A stretch of DNA of 64,000 nt from Closterium sp. Naga37s-1 (taxonomy: Eukaryota > Streptophyta > Zygnematophyceae > Desmidiales > Closteriaceae). Where the stretch lies: positions 7,570,501 to 7,634,500 of the forward strand of contig CANJKZ010000723.1 of the NCBI GenBank assembly GCA_947471745.1, in the 5' to 3' direction. The stretch's first letter is position 1. The number at the start of each line of letters is the position of its first letter. The notes beneath the pieces are model-generated. The model made no database searches. It saw only the letters and a list, made by a program, of their open reading frames with translations, and had not been told where the DNA came from. Of this stretch, positions 8,705 to 21,002 are shown piece by piece. Both the position numbers and the translations under genes were made by a program.

Positions 8705-11700
8705 ATGGCCACTCCCTCTATTCTCACCTTTGACGCTGAGGGCCGCCCGATTAAGTTTGAGGTTTGGTTAGATGACCTCCACCTGTTCCTCCAGATCACT
8801 GCCAAGGACGATGTCTCCCTGTATGACCACACGTCAGGCGCCGCTCCCGCACCTCCCACTACTGCTGACAGTACTGCTCGCTCCGAGTGGCAGACCCGTG
8901 ATGCTCACGCCCGCCTAGCCGTTCGCAGCCACCTGCCGTTAGATGAGCGCGAGCACTTCGGCCAGCATAAGACCGCTAAGGAACTGTACGACGCAGTAGT
9001 CGCGCGCTACTCCTCCCCTGCCACTGCTGCTATAGGCCGTCTCTCACTGCCCTACCTCTTCCCCGACCTGTCAGCCTTTGCCACTGTAGCTGACCTCATC
9101 ACCCACCTCCGTACCAGTGACCTCCGCTACCGTGCCGCGCTCCCCCCCGATTTCCTCGCCAAGAACCCCCCCCCCCGATGTACCTCACACTGTACCACCT
9201 TGTCACCCGCCTCCCTGACTCCCTTCGCACTGTCAGGGACCAGTTTCTCGCCCTCTCCCCCACTGACCTCACTGTCGACCTCCTCGAGAAGGAACTCTTA
9301 GCAGCTGAGAAGAGTATAGTAGCTGTAGGTGCCTCTCGTGGTGACCCTCGCTCCCCCTTCTTTGAGGGGTGCTCCCCCTCCCCCCTCCTCCCCTCCATTG
9401 CATCTGCTGCTGCTGTCGACTACCTCGGAGCTGAGGGGGTCGGGGCCGCGTCTGCTCCTAGTGGGAGGCGCAAGGGCGGCAGGGGCAAGGGGGGCAGGGG
9501 TGGTGGAGGTGGAGGCGGGGGCGGCGGCGGTGGAGGGGGTGGGGGGGGCGGGGGTGGTGGCGGAGGTGGGAGTAGCGCGGGTGGTGGGGGGGTCAGTGGC
9601 GGCACAGGGGGTGGTGGCGACGGCGGTGGTGGGGGTGGTGGGGGCGGTGGTGGCAATGGTGGCGGCGGTGGAGCGGGTGGCGGGCGCGGTGGAGCGGTGC
9701 AGCGTGGGGGGTTCGGCGGTGGCCAGAGGCAGCAGCAGCAGCGTCCCGGCGAGACTCCCTCGCCCCAGCAGCTCCGTGAGTGGTACTCTCAGCGTGGGGG
9801 GTCTGGGGGTGGAGGTACCTGCCCGTACGTCATCCGCACAGGTGACCGCACTGGCCAGACTTGTGGGAGGTTTCACACGGCACAGCGCTGTTTCTTTCGC
9901 CTCGACGACGCCTGGCGCGAGCAGTTTCCTGACGCCTCTGAGCTGCCCCGCTGGGCTGATCTGCTTAAGAAGGGAATTGATATCTTTGCTCTTGATTATG
10001 ATGCTATCCTTGCTGCTATGTATGCATTGACTATTAGTGTTGAGGGTGACTGTTACCTGAGTGTACCGCCCGACCCGGGTATTGGGACCAGTGAGGCTGC
10101 AGCTCTAGGTGCTAGCGCGTATGCTGCTCCAGGTCCTGGTGAGGCTGCTGCCCTAGGTGCTAGTGCGTCTGCGTCTGCTGGTACCGCGCCTACTGAGGCA
10201 CTGCACACCTTCACACTGGACTCTGGAGCTTCCCGCTGTTTCTTTCGCGACCGCACTGCCCTAGAGCAGCTGCCTAGACCGGTTGCTGTCTCCCTGGCTG
10301 ACCCCTCAGGGGGTCCGGTCCTTGCGACCTCCACCACTGCCCTCCCTTGTCCTGCTGTCCCGTCTGGCACGCTGTCGGGCCTCTACCTCCACTCGGCAGC
10401 CAGGGTCGGACCTGTACACACTGACCACTGAGTCCCCTCAGGTAGCTGCGTCTGCGTCTGCGTCAGGTCAGCTGTCGGCCCCCTGCTCGTGTCGCTCCCT
10501 GTCGCACAGGACTGTCCTCTAGCACCACCGCCTTGGTCACCCGTCAGTGCAGCGCCTTCGCGGCATGCACTCCAGGTACCTTGTCTCTGGTCTTCCCAGG
10601 GTTCTCCCTCCCCTGCCACCCTCGCCTGCTCCTCCCTGTCTTCCATGTGTCGAGGGGCGGCAGCGCGCCGCTCCCCACTCTTCCTCGTTCCCTCCCACAG
10701 AGGCTCCCCTGCAGACTCTCCACCTGGACGTGTGGGGCCCCGCCCGCGTCCAGGGACAGGGCCACGAGCGGTACTTTCTGCTGGTCGTCGACGACTACAC
10801 GCGCTACACCACGGTCTTCCTCTTGCGTACCAAGGGTGAGGTCCCTGATGTCTTGATCCCATGGATCCGCGCTGCTCGTCTCCAGCTCTGCCAGCGGTTC
10901 CAGTCGGACTTTCCTGTCCTACGTCTGCACTCTGACAGAGGTGGTGAGTTTTCCTCTGACCTCTTGGCAGCCTACTGTGCGGAGCACGGCATCCGCCAGA
11001 CGTTCACTCTCCCGGCCTCTCCGTAGCAGAATGGGGTTGCTGAGCGCCGCATTGGTCTCATCATGGAGGTTGCTCGTACCTCCATGATCCATGCGGCTGC
11101 CCCCCATTTCCTGTGGCCGTTTGCAGTGCAGTACGCCGCGCATCAGCTCAACCTCTGGCCCCGTGTCTCTGTTCCGGAGACCTCGCCTACCCTGCGTTGG
11201 ACGGGGGAGGTTGGCGATGCGTCGGTGTTCTAGGTCTGGGGATGTCGAGCCTTTGTCTGCGATACGTCCGCGGACAAGCTCTCCTCCCGTGCCATTCCCT
11301 GTGTCTTCCTTGGCTTTGTCCCTGACGCGCCTGGATGGCGGTTTTACCACCCCACCTCGCGCCGTGTCTTCGCCTCTCAGGACGTCACCTTTGACGAGTC
11401 GGTACCCTTTTACCGTCTCTTCCCCTACCGCACTGCCCCGCTCCCCCCCCCGCCGCTCTTCCTCACCCCAGGTGTCCCGTCGGTAGACCCCCTCCCTCCC
11501 CAGGGTGCTGCTCCCTCAGGTGTTTCCCAGGTAGACCTGGTCGAGCCTGTCGAGGTAGCTGTTGACTCTGGTCCTGCGCGAGGTGCTGAGCGTGCTGAGC
11601 CTAGTGGTGCTGGGTCTGGGGGCACTGAGCCTGGGGGTGCTGAGCCTGGGGGTGCGGAGACTGGGGGTGCTGAGTCTGGGGGTGCGGAGACTATGGGTGC

Positions 11701-13580
11701 TGAGCCTGGAGGTGCTGCGACTGGGGTTGTTGAGCCTGGGGGTACTGAGACTCGGGGTGCTGAGACTGTGGGTGCTGAGCCTGGTGGCGCTCCCTCTTCA
11801 CAGCAGCTGCGTGAGTGGTACTCCCAGCGCTACAGCCTCCGTCGTGGGGCTTCTGGAGCTGGGGGGTCTGCTGAAGTCGGGGCTGGTGGCCCCGCGGGTG
11901 CAGTGTCGCAGCCAGAGCCTCCCTCCCCTCAGCGGCTACGTGAGTGGTACGCTCGGCGCTGCAGCCTCAGGAGTGGAGCTCCTGGTGTTGAGGTACCGCC
12001 AGCTGGAGGCCCTGCTGCTGGAGGTGCTGCTGGTGCTGCTGGAGGTACTGCTGGAGGTGCTGCTGGAGGTGCTACGGGAGGTGCTGCTGGTGCTACTGGA
12101 GGTGCTGCTGGTGCTGGTGCTGCTGGAGGTGCTGCCGGTGCTGCTGGAGGTTCTGGAGCTGCCGGAGGTGCTGCTGGTGCTGGTTCGGCTGGAGGTTCTG
12201 GTGCTGTCTCTGCTGCTTCTGGGGGCACTTCACGGCCGCGGCCGTACTTCGTTCCGCTCCTTCAGCAGTTTCTTGGTCCGCCGCCTCCTCCTAGTCCTCC
12301 TCCCTCCTTAGAGTGTCCTCCGCCTGTCCAGTCGCAGTCACAGCTACCGCCTGCCTCGCCACTTCCTGGTCCTTCTCCCTACACTGGTCCGACAGGCGGT
12401 CTTACAGAGCGTCGTGAGCCTGAGTCTCGTCCTGTGTCGCCTGCGTCTCGTCCTGTGTCACCAGTTCGTGCTATTCACACTGGTCGCCGTGGTCCGCGTC
12501 AGCGTCCTCCGCCTGTCCCTGGCACACACTATATGACTCTGCGTCCTTCCACTGCTCCACAGCGTGTCCCTCTGCCATCTCCTCCTGCGTCCTCTCTTCC
12601 TGTCCTTGCTGACCCGGAGTCTGACTCTCTTCGTGCTGCCAGTCCTACTGTCACGCGTCTCCTGGCCACTGCTGTCACTGACCCTTCCTTTGAGTCTGCT
12701 GCTGCGTCTGCCCTAGTTGCTGAGCTTGTCGACTTTGCAGCTCACTGTCGTCTAGACTACGCTGCGAGTCTTGTTGCTGAGTCTGAGTCTGTCTGTCCTC
12801 CGTCCGTCGGGGGTGAGTGTGCTCTAGGCACGGACGTCCTTGAGGACAGACAGGAGGACCTTGAGTGTCTTGCAGCCGCTGCGCCTCATCTCGTGTCCAT
12901 GCTGATTGCCCCTGAGGGAGACCCGGATGCTCCAGACATCCCGACCCCGCGCTCTTACGCTGAGGCGATCGCGGGTGAGTACTCCTCTCAGTGGCAGACA
13001 GCTATGGACGCAGAGATGGCATCCTGGAAGTCCACAGGCACTTACGTCGACGAGGTTCCCCCTCCTGGGGCGAACATCGTCAGTGGCATGTGGATTTTCA
13101 GGGTGAAGCGGCCGCCGGGTTCTCCGCTTGTCTTCAAGGCTCGTTACGTTGCTCGAGGCTTCAGTCAGCGAGAGGGAGTAGACTTCTTTCAGACCTTCTC
13201 CCCCACCCCGAAGATGACCACTCTTCGGGTGCTACTGCACGTTGCTGCTCAGCGTGACTACGAGCTTCACTCTCTTGACTTCAGCACAGCTTTCTTGCAG
13301 GGCAGCCTGCACGAGGAGATCTGGCTGCGCCGCCCTCCTGGCTTCACTGGGTCGTTTCCTCCTGGTACCCAGTGGAGCCTCCGGCGGCCGGTCTACGGTC
13401 TCCGCCAGGCGCCACGTGAGTGGCACGACACACTGAGGACTACTCTTGCGGCACTTGGGTTCGCGCCTTCTACTGCTGACCCGTCGCTGTTTCTGCGCAC
13501 CGACACTTCGCTGCCGCCGTTCTACATCCTCGTGTACGTCGACGACTTGGTCTTTGCCACTGCTGACACTGAGGCTCTCG
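8705..13580 (+). pseudogene. gag-pol: Copia A gag-pol, N-terminal portion (Gag, protease, integrase, part of reverse transcriptase)
   Basis: The frame starts ATG at 8705 and parallels the copia B polyprotein. Order: Gag core (MATPSILTFDAEGRPIKFE, about residues 1-155); a frameshift at the 11-C run 9166-9176; more Gag; a long Gly-rich tract (about 9495-9720); the zinc-like motif C-x13-C-x3-H-x4-C (about 9821-9890); protease DSGAS (about 10218). A deletion of about 45 codons follows near 10395. GAG-pre-integrase HHRLGHP comes after a TAG at 10520-10522. The integrase core has LDVWGP, HSDRGGEF and, after TAG 11024-11026, NGVAERR; another TAG is at 11231-11233. An acidic GAEPGG repeat linker precedes the reverse transcriptase, which reaches YVDD at about 13536 and is then cut by copia B. 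Confidence 0.92.
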
Positions 13581-13705
13581 TGTCAGATTTATATGACATA
13601 GCTACTGTAGGCTATAGTGGGGTGGCACATATGGGGTACAGTTTTCTAGGGTTTGCTTTTTGTACCCAACTTTCACTTAGTCATTTCATTCCTCGTTTCT
13701 TCTCA
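13581..13705 (+). repeat. 5' LTR of copia B
   Basis: 125 bp, TGTCAGATTT...CTTCTCA, identical to 21003-21127. Confidence 0.96.
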
Positions 13706-13734
13706 TGGTATCGAGCAGGTTCCCTAGTGGGAAC
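13706..13734 (+). promoter_or_regulatory. Primer-binding site and adjacent hairpin of copia B
   Basis: TGGTATCGAGCAGG directly follows the LTR; the hairpin GTTCCC (13719-13724), loop TAGT, GGGAAC (13729-13734) comes next. A conserved CCTAGGGCCCACC follows in copia A (with one change), B, C and D. Confidence 0.8.
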
Positions 13735-13930
13735 GATTCCTAGGGCCCACCACCACGAAATTATTTTTTTTTCCTGCCCGGAGCGCGTTTTGCTCCGGCC
13801 CGAGTCGCGCCGCCCCTACGGCCCTTCGCGCCGCCCTTTAGGCCCGTCGCGCCCGTCGCGCCTGTCGCGCCCGTCGCGCCCGTTGCGCCCGTCGCGCCCG
13901 TCGCGCCCGTCGCGCCCATCGCCACCTTAC

Positions 13931-14410
13931 GCGGCCCCGCCACCTACCTTCGCGGCCCCGCCACCTACCTGTGCGGCCCCGCCACCTACCTCCGCGGCCT
14001 CGCCACCTACCTGTGCGGCCCCGCCACCTACCTTCGCGGCCCCGCAACCTAACTGTGCGGCCCCGCCACCTACCTCCGCGGCCCCGCCACCTACCTGTGC
14101 GGCCCCGCCACCTACCTTCGCGGCCCCGCCACCTACCTGTGCGGCCCCGCCACCTACCTCCGCGGCCCCGCCACCTACCTGTGCGGCCCCGCCACCTACC
14201 TTCGCGGCCCCGCCACCTCACTGTGCGGCCCCGCCACCTACCTCCGCGGCCCCGCCACCTACCTGTGTGGCCCCGCCACCTACCTCCGCGGCCCCGCCAC
14301 TTGCCTGTGCGGCCCCGCCATCTACCAGCGGCCCCGCCACCTACATGCGGCCCCGCCACCTACTAGCGGCCCCGCCACCTACCTGCGGCCCCGCCACCTA
14401 CCTTTGCGGC
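13931..14410 (+). repeat. 21-bp GC-rich tandem array in the copia B leader
   Basis: About 22 units of a 21-bp sequence built on CGGCCCCGCCACCTACC, with alternating CTG/TCC/TTC variants. It is preceded by CCGTCGCGC repeats (13840-13920) and followed by CCGAGCCGCCCAGCAG repeats (14480-14700). Because 21 is divisible by three, long open frames cross it, but they are not genes; the Gag start is at 14785. Confidence 0.92.
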
Positions 14411-14784
14411 CCCGCCGCCTCCTCTCAGCGGCCCCGCCGCCTCCTCCCAGCGGCCCCGGACGCCGCCCTCTCAGCGGCCCCGCCGAGCCGCCCAGCAGCC
14501 AAGCCGCCCAGCCGCCGAGCCGCCCAGCAGCCGAGCCGCCCAGCAGCCGAGCCGCCCAGCAGCCGAGCCGCCCAGCAGCCGAGCCGCCCAGCAGCCGAGC
14601 CGCCGAGCCGCCGAGCAGCCGAGCCGCCGAGCCGCCCAGCAGCCGAGCCGCCGAGCCGCCCAGCAACCGAGCCGCCGAGCCGCCCTACAGCCGAGCCACC
14701 CGAGCCGCCCTGTCCGGTAAGAGCAGCGCCCCTTTCACAGCACTGCCCTCACCCTACTGTTTGCGCTGCTAGTCTACTGCTGTC

Positions 14785-17700
14785 ATGGCTACCCCTAGTG
14801 TCCTCGCTTTTGACGCTGAGGGTCGGGCCATTGACTTTGACGTCTGGATAGATGACCTGCAGCTTTTCTTACACTGCGACAGGGCAGACGGCCTCTCCCT
14901 CTTTGACCTCACTTCTGGTGCCTCTCCTGCCCCCGCTGCTGCTGCTGACGCCACTGTTCGCTCCCAGTGGGCCACGCGCGATGCTGCTGCACGTCTTGCT
15001 GTGCGTCGCCACCTACCTACCTCTGAGCGTGCGCACTTTAGCCAGTACAAGAGTGCTCAGACCTTGTACGAAGCTGTAGTTGCGCGCTACTCCTCCCCTG
15101 CCACTGCTGCACTTAGCCGCCTCATGCTACCGTACCTCTTCCCTGACCTTGCTGCCTTTCCCACAGTCGCTGACCTCATTACGCACCTCCGCACTAGTGA
15201 CACTCGCTACCGCGCTGCGCTTCCTGCAGAGTTCTGCGCCAAGAACCCCCCCCCCATGTACATCACCCTCTACTACATAGTCACCCGACTCCCTGACTCC
15301 CTTCGCGTAGTCAGGGACCACTTCCTCTCTGTTTGCCCCACCACTCTCACCGTTGACCTCCTCGAGAAGTCCCTCCTAGCAGCAGACAAGAGCATAGTAG
15401 CTGTAGGAGCCTCTCGTGGTGACCCTCGCACCCCCATCTTTGAGGGGTGTTCCCCCTCCCCCCTTTTGCCCTCTGTTGCCTCTGCTGCTGCGGCCGACCT
15501 CGTTGGGCTTGAGTCGGTCGGTGCGGCGTCTACCCCTAGCGGGAGACGCCGCCCTGGCAAGGGCAAGGGGGGCAGGGGCACTGGAGGAGCTAGCGGGGGC
15601 GGTGGAGGCGGCGGTGGAGGCGGTGGAGGGGGTGGGGGTGGCGGTGGGGGTGGTGGCGGGGGTGGAGGTGTCGGTGGTGGCAGTGGAGGCGGAGGCGGCG
15701 GCGGCGGTGGCGGTGGGAGCGGAGGTGGCGGCGGTGGAGGAGGAGGCGGCGGAGGAGGTGGAGCTGGTCGGGGTGGCGCTGCGCAGAGAGTCGGCTCCGG
15801 TGGTGGTCAGCGCCAGCAGCAGCAGCAGCAGCAGCAGCGCACTCGTGACATCCCCTCCCCTCAGCAGCTCCGTGAGTGGTACGCTGCACGCCAGAGGGGT
15901 GGGGGTACTGGTCCGTGCACCTACGTCCTCCGCACCGGCGACCGCGCGGGTGAGCAGTGCGGGGGTGCGCACTCCACCCAGCGCTGCTTTGGCCGCCTGA
16001 CGGACGCTTGGCGTCACCAGTTCCCTGAGGCCACTGAGATCCCCCGCTGGGGTGAGCTGTCTAGGGCGGGGGTGGCTGTCTTTGACCTTGACTTTGATGC
16101 TATTCTAGCTGCCATGTATACTGTGACTATTAGTGATGAGGGTGACTGTTACCGGTGTTTTCCGCCCGACCCGGGCATTGAGACTGCTGCTCTAGGTACT
16201 GGTCAGGCTGCTGCTCTAGGTGCTAGCGAGGCTGCTGCTCTAGGTGCGTCTGCTCCCTCAGGTGCTGGTGAGTCTGCTCTCTCAGGTTCTGCGTCGGCCT
16301 CGGCCTCCCACACCTTCACCCTTGACTCGGGGGCTTCTCGCTCCTTCTTTCGAGACCGCACCACACTCACGCCGCTTGGCCGACCAGTTGCGGTCTCTCT
16401 GGCAGACCCCTCTGGGGGTCCTGTCCTTGCTCACTTCTCCACTGTCCTCCCGTGTCCGGCGGCCCCCTCTGGCACCCAGTCTGGTCTTTACCTCCCCTCG
16501 TTCTCTACGAACTTGGTGAGTGGTGCTGACCTACAGGATGCGGGGGTTCACCAGTTCACTCCTGGGAGTCAGCGGGTGACCCACTGCACGGACGCTCGGA
16601 CTGGCCGACACCTGGCCACGTTTACCCGTCGGCCGGGGTCGAGCCTGTACACCCTGACCACTGCGTCTCCTCCAGTCACTGCGTCTGGTCAGGTAGCTGC
16701 GTCAGGTCAGGTGTTTGCTGCAGCGTCCAGGTCTGGTCCTGAGTCTGCCCCCTGTTCGTGTCGCCTCCTGTCTCACGAGACTCTCCTCTGGCACCACCGC
16801 CTTGGTCACCCCTCCCTGCTTCGTCTCCGAGGCATGGCCTCCCGTTACCTTGTCTCTGGTCTTCCCCGGTCCCTCCCTCCCCTTCCTCCGGGGTTTGGCC
16901 CTACCTGCGTCCCCTGTGTCGAGGGGCGGCAGCGGGCTGCCCCTCACTCCTCCCAGTTTCCTCCGACAGAGGCCCCGCTGCAGACGCTTCACATGGACGT
17001 GTGGGGCCCGGCCCGCGTCCGTGGACAGGGTCACGAGCGCTACTTCCTGCTGGTGGTTGACGACTACTCGCGTTACACCACAGTCTTCCCCTTGCGCAGC
17101 AAGGGTGATGTCACTGAGGTGTTGATCGACTGGATCCGCGCAGCTCGTCTCCAGCTCAGGCAGAGCTTCGGTTCGGACTTTCCTGTTCTGCGTCTGCACT
17201 CTGACAGAGGTGGAGAGTTCTCCTCTGGCCTTCTGCGAGCCTAATTTCGAGCACGAGGCATCCGCCAGACCTTCACGCTTCCGGACTCTCCACAGCAAAA
17301 TGGGATTGCTGAGCGCCGCATTGGCATGGTCATGGACGTCGCCCGTACGCCCATGATGCATGCGGCTGCCCCCCATTTTCTGTGGCCGTTTTCGGTTCGG
17401 TACGCGGCGCATCAGATCAACCTTCACCCTAGGGTCTCCAGACCGGAGACCTCCCCTGCTTTGCTGTGGACGGGGAAGGTTGGCGATGCGTCTGCGTTCC
17501 GTGTCTGGGGATCTCGGGCGTTTGTCCGCGACTTGTCTGCGGACAAGCTGTCCCCTCGTGCTGCTCCTTGCGTCTTCCTTGGCTTCCCCCCTGACGCGCC
17601 AGGGTGGCAGTTCTACCACCCCACCTCTCGCCGTGTTCTGTCCTCCCAGGACGTCACGTTTGACGAGTCGGTCCCCTACTACCGCCTCTTCCCCTACCGC

Positions 17701-20700
17701 ACTCCGTCCCTCCCCCCACCACCGCTCTTCCTTGTGCCAGGTCCCCCCCCGGTAGACCCCCTCCCCCCTCAGGGTCCTGCCCCTTCAGGTGTGTCCCAGG
17801 TAGACGCAGTCGAGCCTGTCGAGGTTACTGGTGACTCTGGTGCTGCTGAGGGTGCTGAGCCTGGGGGTGCTGACTCTGGGGGTGCTGAGCGTGTGGGTGC
17901 TACGCCTGGGGGTGCTGAGCCTGAGGGTGCTACTACTGGGGGTGCTGAGCCTGGGGGTGCTGAGCCTGGGGGTGCTACTACTGGGGGTGCTGAGCCTGAG
18001 GGTGCTACTACTGGGGGTGCTGAGCCTGGGGGTGCTGAGCCTGGAGGTGCTACTACTGGAGGTGCTGAGCCTGGGGGTGCTGAGCCTGGGGGTGCTACGC
18101 CTGGAGGTGCTGGGCCTGGGGGTGTGGAGCCTGAGGGAGCTGGGCCTGCTTGTGTGGCGTCTGGCGGTGCTGAGCCTGGAGGTTCTCCGGGTGCTTCGTC
18201 TCAGCGGGAGCCACTCTCTCCACAGGAGCTGCGCGAGTGGTTTGCCCGGCGCTGGAGGCGTGCTGCTGGAGCTGGAGGTTCTTCGGCTATTGAGGGTGCT
18301 GGTGCCGCGGGTCCCGGAGGTGCTCGTACTGGGAGTACTGGAGCTGCTGGGCCTGCGGGTACGACTGGAGCTGGAGCTGCTGAGGGTGTTGACGCTGAGG
18401 CTACTGCTGTCGGTCCTGGAGGCGGGCCTGCTGGGGGTGCTACTGGTGCTGCTGGAGGTACTGGAGCTGGAGTTGCTGCTGGTGCTGCCGCTTGGGGTAC
18501 TGGTGCTGTCCCTGCTGTGTCTGGAGTCGCCGCGCGGCCTCGGCCGTACTTCGTTCCGCTCCTTCAGCAGGTTCTTGGTCTCCCGCCTTCTACTGGCCCT
18601 CCTCCTCCCTTAGAGAGTCCACAGCCTGTCCTGTCACAGTTACAGTTACAGCCGGCCTCCCCACTGCCCGCTCCTTCTCCCTACACTGGTCCTACTGGAG
18701 GTCTTGCTGAGCGTCGTGAGCCTGCGTCGCGTCCTGCGTCGCCTGTCTGTACTGCTCGCGCTAGTGGTCGTGGTTCGCGTCAGCGTCCTCCTCCTGTCCC
18801 TGGCACGCACCGGATGTCTCTGCGTCCGTCCACTGCTCCTCTGCGTGCCCCTTTGCCTTCTCCTCCTGAGTCCTCTCTTCCTGCTCTTCCCGACCCAGAG
18901 TCGGACTCTCTTCATGCTGCCAGTCCTACTGTCACGCGTCTCCTTGCTACTGTCGTCACTGACCCTTCCTTTGCGTCCACTGCTGCGTCTGCCCTAGTTG
19001 CTGAGCTCGTCGACTTTGCTGCTCGCTGTCGTCTAGACTACGCTGCTTGTCTTGTCGCTGAGTCTGAGTCTGTCTGTCCTCCGTCCGTCGGGGGTGAGTG
19101 TGCCCTTGGCACGGACGTCCTTGAGGACAGGCAGGAGGAGTTCCAGTGTTTGGCTGCTGCTTCACCTCATCTCGTGTCCGTACTGCTTACCCCTGAGGGA
19201 GACCCGGATGCACTTGACATCCCGACTCCGCGCTCTTACGCGGAGGCGATAGAGGGTCCCTACTCCTCTCAGTGGCAGGCAGCTATGGACACAGAGATGG
19301 CTTCCTGGAAGTCCACAGGTACCTACGTTGACGAGGTTCCCCCGCCTGGGGCGAACATCGTCAGTGGCATGTGGATTTTCAGGGTGAAGCGGCCGCCGGG
19401 TTCTCCGCCTGTCTTCAAGGCGCGTTACGTGGCTCGTGGCTTCAGTCAGCGGCAGGGAGTTGACTACTTTCAGACCTTCTCTCCCACCCCGAAGATGACC
19501 ACTCTTTGGGTACTGCTGCACATAGCTGCTCACCGCGACTACGAGCTGCACTCTCTTGACTTCAGCACTGCTTTCTTGCAGGGCAGCCTGCACGAGGAGA
19601 TCTGGCTGCGTCGCCCACCTGGCTTCACGGGGTCTTTTCCTCCTGGCACCCAGTGGAGCCTCCGGCGGCCAGTCTACGGTCTCCGCCAGGCACCGCGTGA
19701 GTGGCACGACACACTGAGGACTACACTTGCGGCTCTTGGGTTTGCTCCCTCTACTGCCGACCCGTCGCTGTTTCTGCGCACCGACACTTCTTTGCCGCCG
19801 TTCTACATCCTCGTGTACGTCGACGACTTGGTCTTTGCCACAGCTGACACTGCTGGACTCGCCCACGTGAAGTCCGAGCTGCAGAAGAGACACACGTGCA
19901 CAGACCTGGGTGAACTGCGCAGCTACCTTGGCTTGCAGATCACCCGGGACAGAGCACGCCGCACCATTACCCTGACTCAGTCACACATGGTGCAGCAGGT
20001 CCTTCAGCGCTTCGGCTTCACGTACTCCTCGCCTCAGGCCACTCCTCTGCCTACTCGCCACTCGCTCTCAGCTCTGCCTTCGGATGAGTCCGTAGAGTCG
20101 AGTGGCCCGTACCCAGAGCTTGTTGGCTGCCTCATGTACCTGATGACCTGCACACGACCTGACCTCGCATACCCTCTTAGCATTCTTGCACGCTATGTTG
20201 CTCCTGGGAGACACAGACCGGAGCACATGGCTGCAGCGAAGAGGGTGTTGCGTTACTTGTGCAGTACGTCGGGCATGGGGCTTGTGCTTGGAGGGCAGAG
20301 TCCAGTGGTCCTCACTGGGCACGCAGACGCTTCTTGGGCTGACGACCAGGCTACGCAGCGGTCGTCACAGGGTTACACCTTCAGCCTTGGTTCCGGCTCT
20401 GTTTCGTGGCGGGCTACCCGCTCGTCTTCTGTTCTCGGCTCCAGTTGTGAGGCTGAGATCTACGCCGGGGCCATGGCTGCACAGGAGCTTCGCTGGCTCA
20501 CCTACCTGCTGACTGACCTCGGAGAGCCGCCTCGTTCTCCTCCAGTGCTGTACGTAGACAACAAGGCCATGCTGGCCTTGTGTCGAGAGCAGAGACTGGA
20601 GCATAGAACGAAGCACATTGCTCTCCGCTACTTCCTTGCTCGTGAGCTACAGCAGCGTGGTCAGCTGCGGCTTGCGTACGTGGCCTCTCAGGCCAACACT

Positions 20701-20799
20701 GCTGATATCTTCACCAAGGCACTTGCGCCTTGTGATCATCAGCGCTTCTGTACTCAGCTGGGTCTTGTGCCCACCTTGCCTCACTTGCTCACCCCTTGA
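14785..20799 (+). pseudogene. gag-pol: Copia B Gag-Pol polyprotein, full length with one nonsense codon
   Basis: A single frame of 2,004 codons from ATG 14785 to TGA 20797-20799, broken only by TAA at 17242-17244 (codon 820; copia C has Tyr here). Order: Gag core (1-250); Gly-rich tract (about 262-345); Gln run; zinc-like motif CTYVLRTGDRAGEQC...H...C (about 377-400); aspartic protease DSGAS (about 513); GAG-pre-integrase HHRLGHP (about 667); integrase catalytic D in MDVWGP (about 735), D in HSDRGGEF (about 805) and E in NGIAERR (about 840), the stop falling between the last two; GAEPGGA repeat linker (about 1015-1130); reverse transcriptase (about 1505-1690, YVDD); RNase H (about 1830-1998: GHADASW, SCEAEIYA, YVDNKA, NTADIF). 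As usual for Ty1/copia, one polyprotein is processed by its own protease. Only the premature stop separates this copy from a full-length frame. Confidence 0.95.
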
Positions 20800-21002
20800 C
20801 CTTGTTTGTACTGATGCATATATATATATATACTCCTGCTCTTGCTTGTCTAGCCTTATATATATATGTAATCCTGCATGTGAACTGGCCTTGAACTTGT
20901 GCTCGGAATGTGTGGTGACTTTGTGATCCACCCTGAGCTTGTTTTGCTTTGCTTGACTGGTCCTGTGACCCCTTGTTCTCCCCCACTTTGCCTATGGGGG
21001 TG
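20800..21002 (+). other. Copia B 3' untranslated region and polypurine tract
   Basis: Contains TATATATA runs (20818-20832, 20858-20868) and ends in GCCTATGGGGGTG, the plus-strand priming site. The same layout follows the coding region of copia A (22065-22286), C and D. Confidence 0.8.

Noticed and set aside
9420..9656. Minus-strand polyproline frames opposite copia gag
   Set aside because: Shadows of the Gly-rich (GGN) tract in Gag on the other strand; the same in copia B and C.
10520..11233. All visible in-frame stops of copia A are TAG, suggesting a reassigned or read-through TAG
   Set aside because: Copia B has TAA and gypsy has TGA and TAA at comparable sites, TAG is used as a normal terminator in the methyltransferase and gypsy gag, and the changes are simple point mutations in a decayed element.
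13838..14366. Basic Arg/Gly-Trp-rich frames in the copia B leader
   Set aside because: Created by the 21-bp GC array, which keeps all frames open; upstream of the real Gag start and not conserved in copia C.
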